The notes under the pieces are model-generated. The model was not told the origin of the DNA. It made no database searches and worked only from the letters and a program-made list of their open reading frames with translations. From assembly GCF_002288925.2 (NCBI RefSeq), contig NW_022098069.1:76290828-76354827 (forward strand): DNA of 64,000 nucleotides. The letters are read 5' to 3'. Below are positions 58,741-64,000 of this stretch, in pieces. Positions within the stretch are counted from its first letter, which is position 1; each line of letters begins with the position of its first letter. Made by a program: the position numbers and the translations under genes. Origin of the DNA: Delphinapterus leucas. Taxonomy: Eukaryota > Chordata > Mammalia > Artiodactyla > Monodontidae.

Positions 58741-59278
58741 TTTTTAACTTTATTGAGGAGTAATGACAAATATAACTGTGTATATTTAAAGTTACTGTGT
58801 GATGATTTGGTATGCATATAAGTCATAGAATGATTTCCAACATCAAGATAATTGACACATTTATCACCTCACATACTTAACTCTTTTTGTGTGGGCATGT
58901 GTGTGGTGAAAATACTTAAAAGATATTCTCAGCAACTCTCATGTATATAATATCATATTATTAACTATAGTCACTATGTTGTACATTAGAGCCTCAGAAC
59001 TTATTCTTTTTTTTTTTTTTTCTTTGCTGTATGCTTGCCTCTCACTGCTGTGGGTTCTCCCATTGCGGAGCACAGGCTCCGGACGTGCAGGCTCAGCAGC
59101 CACGGCTCACAGGCCCAGCTGCTCCGTAGCATGTGGGATCTTCCCAGACTGGGGCACAAATCCGTGTCCCCTGCATCAGCAGGTGGACCCTCAACCACCA
59201 CGCCACCAGGGAAGCCCAGAACTTATTCTTTTATAGCTGAAAATTTGTACCTTTTCAATAAACATCTTCAAGTACATC
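58741..59278 (-). mobile_element. Old L1 3' UTR, antisense, split by a SINE
   Basis: 'ctttattgaggagtaatgac', 'gatgatttggtatgcatata', 'tatagtcactatgttgtaca', 'ttagagcctcagaacttatt', then after the SINE 'tatagctgaaaatttgtacc'. This is the reverse of the same UTR region found at 42063-42325. It is inverted relative to the tail at 58150-58273. The CHR-2 SINE occupies 59011-59217 inside it. Confidence 0.82.
59011..59217 (-). mobile_element. CHR-2 SINE with 15-bp TSD, antisense
   Basis: T run, then 'gcctctcactgctgtgggtt' and the body to 'gccaccagggaagccc'. A perfect 15-bp target duplication, agaacttattctttt, lies at 58996-59010 and 59218-59232. Several CpG sites are already TG or CA, so it is older than the 27.3-kb copy. 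Confidence 0.94.
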
Positions 59279-59730
59279 CTACATTGTATTACTTTAAGAC
59301 AGGCCTTAGTCATCTTTCACTTGGGCTATTACACTTTTTTTCTAATCAAATTTTGCCATCTTCTCCTTGTCACAATTTCCACTGCTACCACATCAATCTC
59401 TCTAAAATGCCATTCTAATAATACCAGCCTCTTGGTGAGGTTAAATACAACCTCACAGTTGGTAATTACAACCAATGGTAAATACAACCATTCCTTGTTC
59501 ACTATACAAAACCGAATAAAGACCTTTACGTGTCATTTGAAGCCCTTTATGCTCTGTATACACCTTGAACTTGGGAACTTACCACTTCTCATGTCCAGAA
59601 TCATAGACTCCATCCACTCTGAGCTACATCATGTTAATTCTTCACTTCCATGCTTTGTACATATTGTTTTCCCTGTCTACAATCCCTTTCTAAATCTTGA
59701 TTTCGTGCAACGCCTTTAATAATCTCACCC
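59279..59730 (-). mobile_element. LINE-2 remnant, antisense
   Basis: The order 'cacttgggctattacac', 'cactgctaccacatcaatct', 'cgaataaagacctttacgtg', 'gaagccctttatgctctgta', 'catgctttgtacatattgtt' and 'ccctgtctacaatccctttc' follows the antisense text of an L2 3' region. The 127- and 132-codon plus-strand frames (59035-59418, 59321-59719) are antisense to it and not genes. Confidence 0.65.
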
Positions 59731-60373
59731 TGGTTATTTTGGTTGTATTTTTGGGGATTTGGTTGTTGTTGTTGTTTTCCTTTTAACAATACTCCTATCA
59801 TCCTGACAGATGACAGTGGACAACCACAGCTCAACAAAGAAGCAATCCCCTTGCAACTACTGTGCAATTTAAAGTATCTTTGCTAGAACACATTAACATG
59901 GCTTCACATATACCATCTGTGGCCAGTGAGCATTGTTTTCTATTGCTATCAGGAGGAGGCAAAGCAACTTAGGTTCTCATGGGATGTACAATAGTATGCA
60001 TTCATAGCAATGTTACCTTTTTTGTCCTCTAGACTTTCTTCAGAGCATCACATTTTCCACTATCTAAATTACCACATGTTAATAGGACCAGATGGGCAAA
60101 AAGTTGAAAGCACATTAGAAGCCTTTAAAAAAATGCATGCACTTCCTAAGGTTGGAGATAAACCCTAGTACATTTCTGCATCAAATCTACATCTTAAAGT
60201 CTGTTTCAAATAACTCATGCTAAGACAGAGACAAAAGCAGTAGTGCTTACCTGATAGCCCTCAAGCCTGTTATACTTAGTTGAAGATTACATGTCATATT
60301 TTTATTCACAGGAAATTAAATAGAAAATGCCTATATTTTAAAGAAATATTCATCAGAATATTTAATGATACAG
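59731..60373. other. AT-rich DNA, nothing assigned
   Basis: A (TTG)n-like 'gttgttgttgttgtttt' at about 59763-59779. Otherwise no recognised feature. Confidence 0.5.
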
Positions 60374-60391
60374 AAAAGGTATATTACTAGA

Positions 60392-60849
60392 AAATATAGT
60401 AATAGTGCCATTTGCAGAGATGTGGATAGACCTAGAGACTGTCATACAGAGTGAAGTAAGTCAGAAAGAGAAAAACAAATATCGTATAATGTCGTTTATA
60501 TGTGGAATCTAGAAAAATGGTACAGGTGAACTTATTTGCAAAGCAGAAATAGAGACACAGATGTAGAGAACAAACTTATGGACACGAAAGGGGGAGGGGG
60601 TGGGATGAACTGGGAGATTGGGATTGACTTATATACACTACTATGTATAAAATAGATAACTAATGAGAACCTGTTGTATAGCACAGGGGACTCTACTCAA
60701 TGCTCTGTGGCGACCTAAATGAGAAGGAAATCTAAAAAAGAGTGGATATATGTATATGTATAACTGATTCACTTTGCTGTACAGTAGAAACTAATACAGC
60801 ATTGTAAAGCAACTATACTCCAAATTAAAAAATAATAAAGAAAAAAGAA
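60392..60849 (+). mobile_element. Recent, heavily 5'-truncated LINE-1 with 18-bp TSD
   Basis: The L1 starts within the last part of ORF2 ('gtgccatttgcagagatgtg'), runs through the 3' UTR ('aacctgttgtatagcacagg', 'gattcactttgctgtacagt') and ends 'gcaactatactccaaatta' plus an A-rich tail. A perfect 18-bp target duplication, aaaaggtatattactaga, lies at 60374-60391 and 60850-60867. Only about 460 bp were inserted. The sequence is close to the copy at 2.9-4.0 kb, so they belong to related, recent subfamilies. Confidence 0.93.
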
Positions 60850-60867
60850 AAAAGGTATATTACTAGA

Positions 60868-63179
60868 TTGTCTATTATATAGTGGCACTACAATAAAGGT
60901 ATTAGTAAATATCATGTGTTATTAAATGCATAGGTGCTTTTGATTTGAGGTTCTACAAGTTAAAAATGTTACTTAATTGAAAAGAGAATTTAAGAGAGAA
61001 AAATCTCCTATGGATTCCTCAAATGGCTCATTGAATAAGGCTTTTGGATCATACGGAAAAAAATAGTGACTTAGGAAAACATAAGAATTGTCAGAAAATC
61101 AAACATGCATTTTAATTCTGAGAAGCATGATTTTTAATTTAGGGATATATTAACTTAATCCCCACCTGTTGGGGCTTTTACTGTTTCAAGTTGAGTTTGC
61201 AAAGGTATTTTTCACCCCCTGAATTTCTGCCTTGTGATGCTTTTCTTTTTCGGAAACTCTAGGGTCTCCTCTGGTTTTCATAATAGAAAGTTACCTGGGC
61301 CATTAGTAAGAGTATTTCTAAATGAAGGGAAAAGTGTGAACACATGATCTGGTTGCCAGCAGAGAGCCACTGCTTTGCCTGCGTGAGCTTACTTGTTCAA
61401 GTGGGCTCTCATTATGACTCTGATGTCTGACATCTCCTCTGATAGCAGTGTAGCTTATCTACAAATCTTTTAGCTGTAGCTAGTAGTTCATAACCAGGCT
61501 CTAAATTTTCAATCCTAACCTGCTGATGCAGATTGATTACTGGGATCTAGTCTCTTTTTCACACTTGTGGAGATGAACTATTGTGTTACATAAATCAGTC
61601 TGCCTGCTGCTGTATTCACTTGTTTGGTCACACTCTTGAAGTTGATCTTCTGAAACTAGAGCTACTTATCCCAGGCTCTGTCTACTCTTATTGAATTATA
61701 CTACAACCCACATCTGCATATTTTTTTCAGAATCTATTTTCTAGAAATTGACTAGTTTGTTTGCCACTGAAGTCTGTTAAGAGAAGAAAATTGAGAAAAA
61801 GGTATTTGAAATCAATGTAGTTCCATTCTGAAGTAGAAGCTCTACTTCTATAGAAATAAAAAGATAAAAACTCTCATTCTTATTACTTTCCATGCAGTAA
61901 ATGCAATGATACTAGCTGGACTTAATACAACAACCTAATAAACAGGCTTATAATTCTCATTAGCAAGAGCTGAATCAGCACCATTAATGGTGAGCCTAGT
62001 GAGGAAACCATGTTTGAGTATGTCTTATACTTAAAAGTGAAATATCAAAAACAACCCCCCCAAAACCCACAGAACAGTGTAGTTCTGTATGTGCTAATAA
62101 ATCATTTAGTTTATTTCTCCTGAGTACTTTTTATTTTATCCTTTACAAGTTAGCATCATTTTCAGCTTTCTTTTAAATCTTGTGATACACAAAAATTACA
62201 TCTCCCAGGCAATACTAATACTGATGACATATGAACAAATGTTTCAACCCTTGATAATTTAGGAAAAACATATACAATCAGTTTTTAAAAATCAATGTTT
62301 AAAGAGCATGCAAGTAGTATTTTAAAATATTTTCATACTTAAAAACATTCTCATATACTGTAAATTTATGTCCAGAAATCTTCATATTGTGACCATTATA
62401 TTAGTTCTGTCTCCTGTCATTAATCATGGAGACTTAACCTAGAGTGTTAATATTTTTGTTTTGTTCTATTTTAATTCTGGTCATTAATGCCACTGAAAAC
62501 AACATTTCCTGTTTTTAATTGGTTAGTACATGTTATACCATGATCTTCATAAGAATACATTTCAAAGCCTTTCTTATATAGAAAAGAATTACCATGACAC
62601 TGAGGAAAAAAGACTGAAATACATAAACGACTACATGGTAAAAGAATTTGAATTTATCACTGAGAACCACTAACTAATTCTACACATTTAGATTTTACAA
62701 ATGGTCTTATGTGTAAAAAAATCATTTATGAATTTTATGATATTCAAATGGAAGATTTCTTCATCTTTAGTAATAATACTGAAAATAAGCAGGTCATTAC
62801 TTTGTTCATTATTTATTCATAATTTACAATAGGGAGTTTCCTTCTATTTCTCTTTTTCCCTCCCTTTTACAGACACACACACACACACACACATACCTGT
62901 GGTTTATTGCGGTGAACTTACTGTTTTATCTTACTTGAGACAAGATTATTGCAAGTAGTAGAGTGTAGAAAAGGAGAAAATCCTACTTGGTCCATATTGC
63001 GTTCAGCAGCAGTAATCCAAATTTTGGTGAATGGAGAGAGAGAATGGAAATTGACTAATTGTTTTAATTTAGCTAAGATGTTGAGTAATTCATATTATTA
63101 CATGACTTAGTTAAACACTGTATTGCTATTAATAGTTTAGGAGAACTAAAATATACTATGTAGATGTATTTATTGGCTG
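60868..63179. other. 2.3 kb without recognised repeats
   Basis: No gene or interspersed repeat identified. The block 61165-61720 is clearly less AT-rich than its surroundings and appears unique. It has no long open frame. The rest is AT-rich with a short (CA)n array. Confidence 0.5.
62872..62893. repeat. (CA)n microsatellite
   Basis: About eleven CA units between a pyrimidine-rich stretch and 'tacctgtgg'. Confidence 0.9.
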
Positions 63180-64000
63180 TTCATGTGGATATTTGCGTCA
63201 GGCACCTACAATAACATTGGCTTAAGCAAGGTAATATTACTCCCTCTTGTGCAAACCCAAGCATGCAAGGCAGCTCTACCCCATGATGAATCAGAGGCTC
63301 AGTCTCCTTCTATCTTTTACTTGCATCTCTATATTCCTGAAATGTTTCCCTTTTTCCACGAAGCTCAGAATGGCTTTACCTCATGTTCACATTCCAGCTA
63401 AAATAAGGAGAGAAAGGGAAAGGAAAGCTTTCCCTTCTCTTTTTAAGGATACCTTATCACCTACACTCAGCTCTGATGGACCATAATTTAGTCATATGAT
63501 TAAACATAGCTTTAAGGAAGACTGGGATTTGAGAACTTTATTTTGGGTAACCATATGCTCTGCTAAAAATTGCAATATTCATTACCATGGAAATTAAAAC
63601 TGTAACAATCTTGTCACCTGTACAAAACAAACAAACAATGACAACAAAAACTCAACATAAACCATATTAGGTGATTTACAATAACATAATTTAATAAAAA
63701 GAACTGACATATAGGTGTCAATAGGGTAAAAAGGCAAACAAAGAAAGAGAGGTATTCTTCAGATCAAAGATTCAGGAAGTGTGACCATTCCTAGGGCTGG
63801 GGAAAAAGCAGAGGAGGTGGGGTTCCATTATCTAGGAGAGTGGACAGAGCACCTCCTCTTCAGGAGATGGGTTCACTGAGGAATTCCCACTTTATCCGTG
63901 AGCATGGGGAGAAGGGGCCATTTAGGCCTGAGTTGGAAGCTTGGAGGTAGACCACATTAGAGTAATATCCAGAAGTAGGAATATAGCTAGAGTGCAATAG
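63180..64000. other. Unassigned, possible old repeat
   Basis: Around 63180-63580 there are hints of an old mammalian repeat ('cattggcttaagcaaggta', 'cattccagctaaaataagg'). The likeness is weak. The last 250 bases are purine-rich. Overlapping 72- and 79-codon frames (63183-63486) have no recognised domain. Confidence 0.35.

Noticed and set aside
59035..59719. 127- and 132-codon plus-strand frames
   Set aside because: The first begins in a CHR-2 SINE, and both run antisense through an L2 remnant. There is no coding evidence.

Overview
The window reads as mammalian nuclear DNA from a cetacean (whale or dolphin) or a very close relative. The main evidence is a set of 13 tRNA-derived SINEs of the CHR-1/CHR-2 type. 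Their heads read 'gggcttccctggtggcgc' or an older variant, with recognisable A and B boxes. This family is characteristic of cetaceans and hippos. I saw no BovB LINE or ART2A element, which argues against a ruminant. The sequence is AT-rich and full of interspersed repeats. It has no exon, rRNA, functional tRNA or CRISPR array that I can support. I interpret it as a gene desert or the inside of a very large intron. Family names are from memory of repeat consensus sequences, not from a search. Where I know the sequence type but not its library name, the entry says so.

Layout. 1-12.5 kb: an antisense solo LTR split by a CHR-1 SINE (1.3-2.1 kb), a recent 5'-truncated L1 with a perfect 19-bp target-site duplication (2.9-4.0 kb), an L2 remnant, about 4 kb without recognised repeats, a long interspersed repeat (8.7-9.45 kb), two direct copies of another LTR-like repeat (10.1-11.3 kb), and an older frameshifted L1 whose 3' UTR holds a GATA/GACA array. 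12.5-25.9 kb: mostly unassigned AT-rich DNA with an old mammalian repeat, a CHR-2 SINE, a MIR, an ERV-type LTR (19.8-20.3 kb), L1 pieces, a CHR-1 SINE and a pair of diverged direct repeats (23.4 and 25.7 kb).

26.8-42.3 kb: an MLT1-type LTR, a young CHR-2 SINE, more SINEs, two Tigger-type DNA transposon remnants in opposite orientation, a TA array, an LTR followed by an antisense L1, and the 5' half of an old L1 with a CHR-1 SINE inside. 42.3-53.5 kb: a long antisense ancient L1 with an LTR-like block and a CHR-1 SINE nested in it, an L2, an ERV1-like LTR with a visible TATA box and polyA signal abutting a second, inverted copy of the 8.7-kb repeat, a second ERV1-like LTR, and three more SINEs. 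53.5-64 kb: unassigned DNA, the 5' half of another old L1 ending at a CHR-2 SINE, a MER-type DNA transposon, two L1 tails in inverted orientation (one split by a CHR-2 SINE), an L2, a recent 5'-truncated L1 (60.4-60.8 kb), then about 3 kb with no recognised repeat.

No genes work together here. The biology on show is a record of insertions. L2, MIR, Tigger and old L1 are oldest. LTRs and CHR SINEs are inserted into them. The youngest events, with perfect target-site duplications, are the L1s at 2.9 and 60.4 kb and several CHR SINEs. I found no sign of an undescribed functional system. The findings are structural observations that could be tested.
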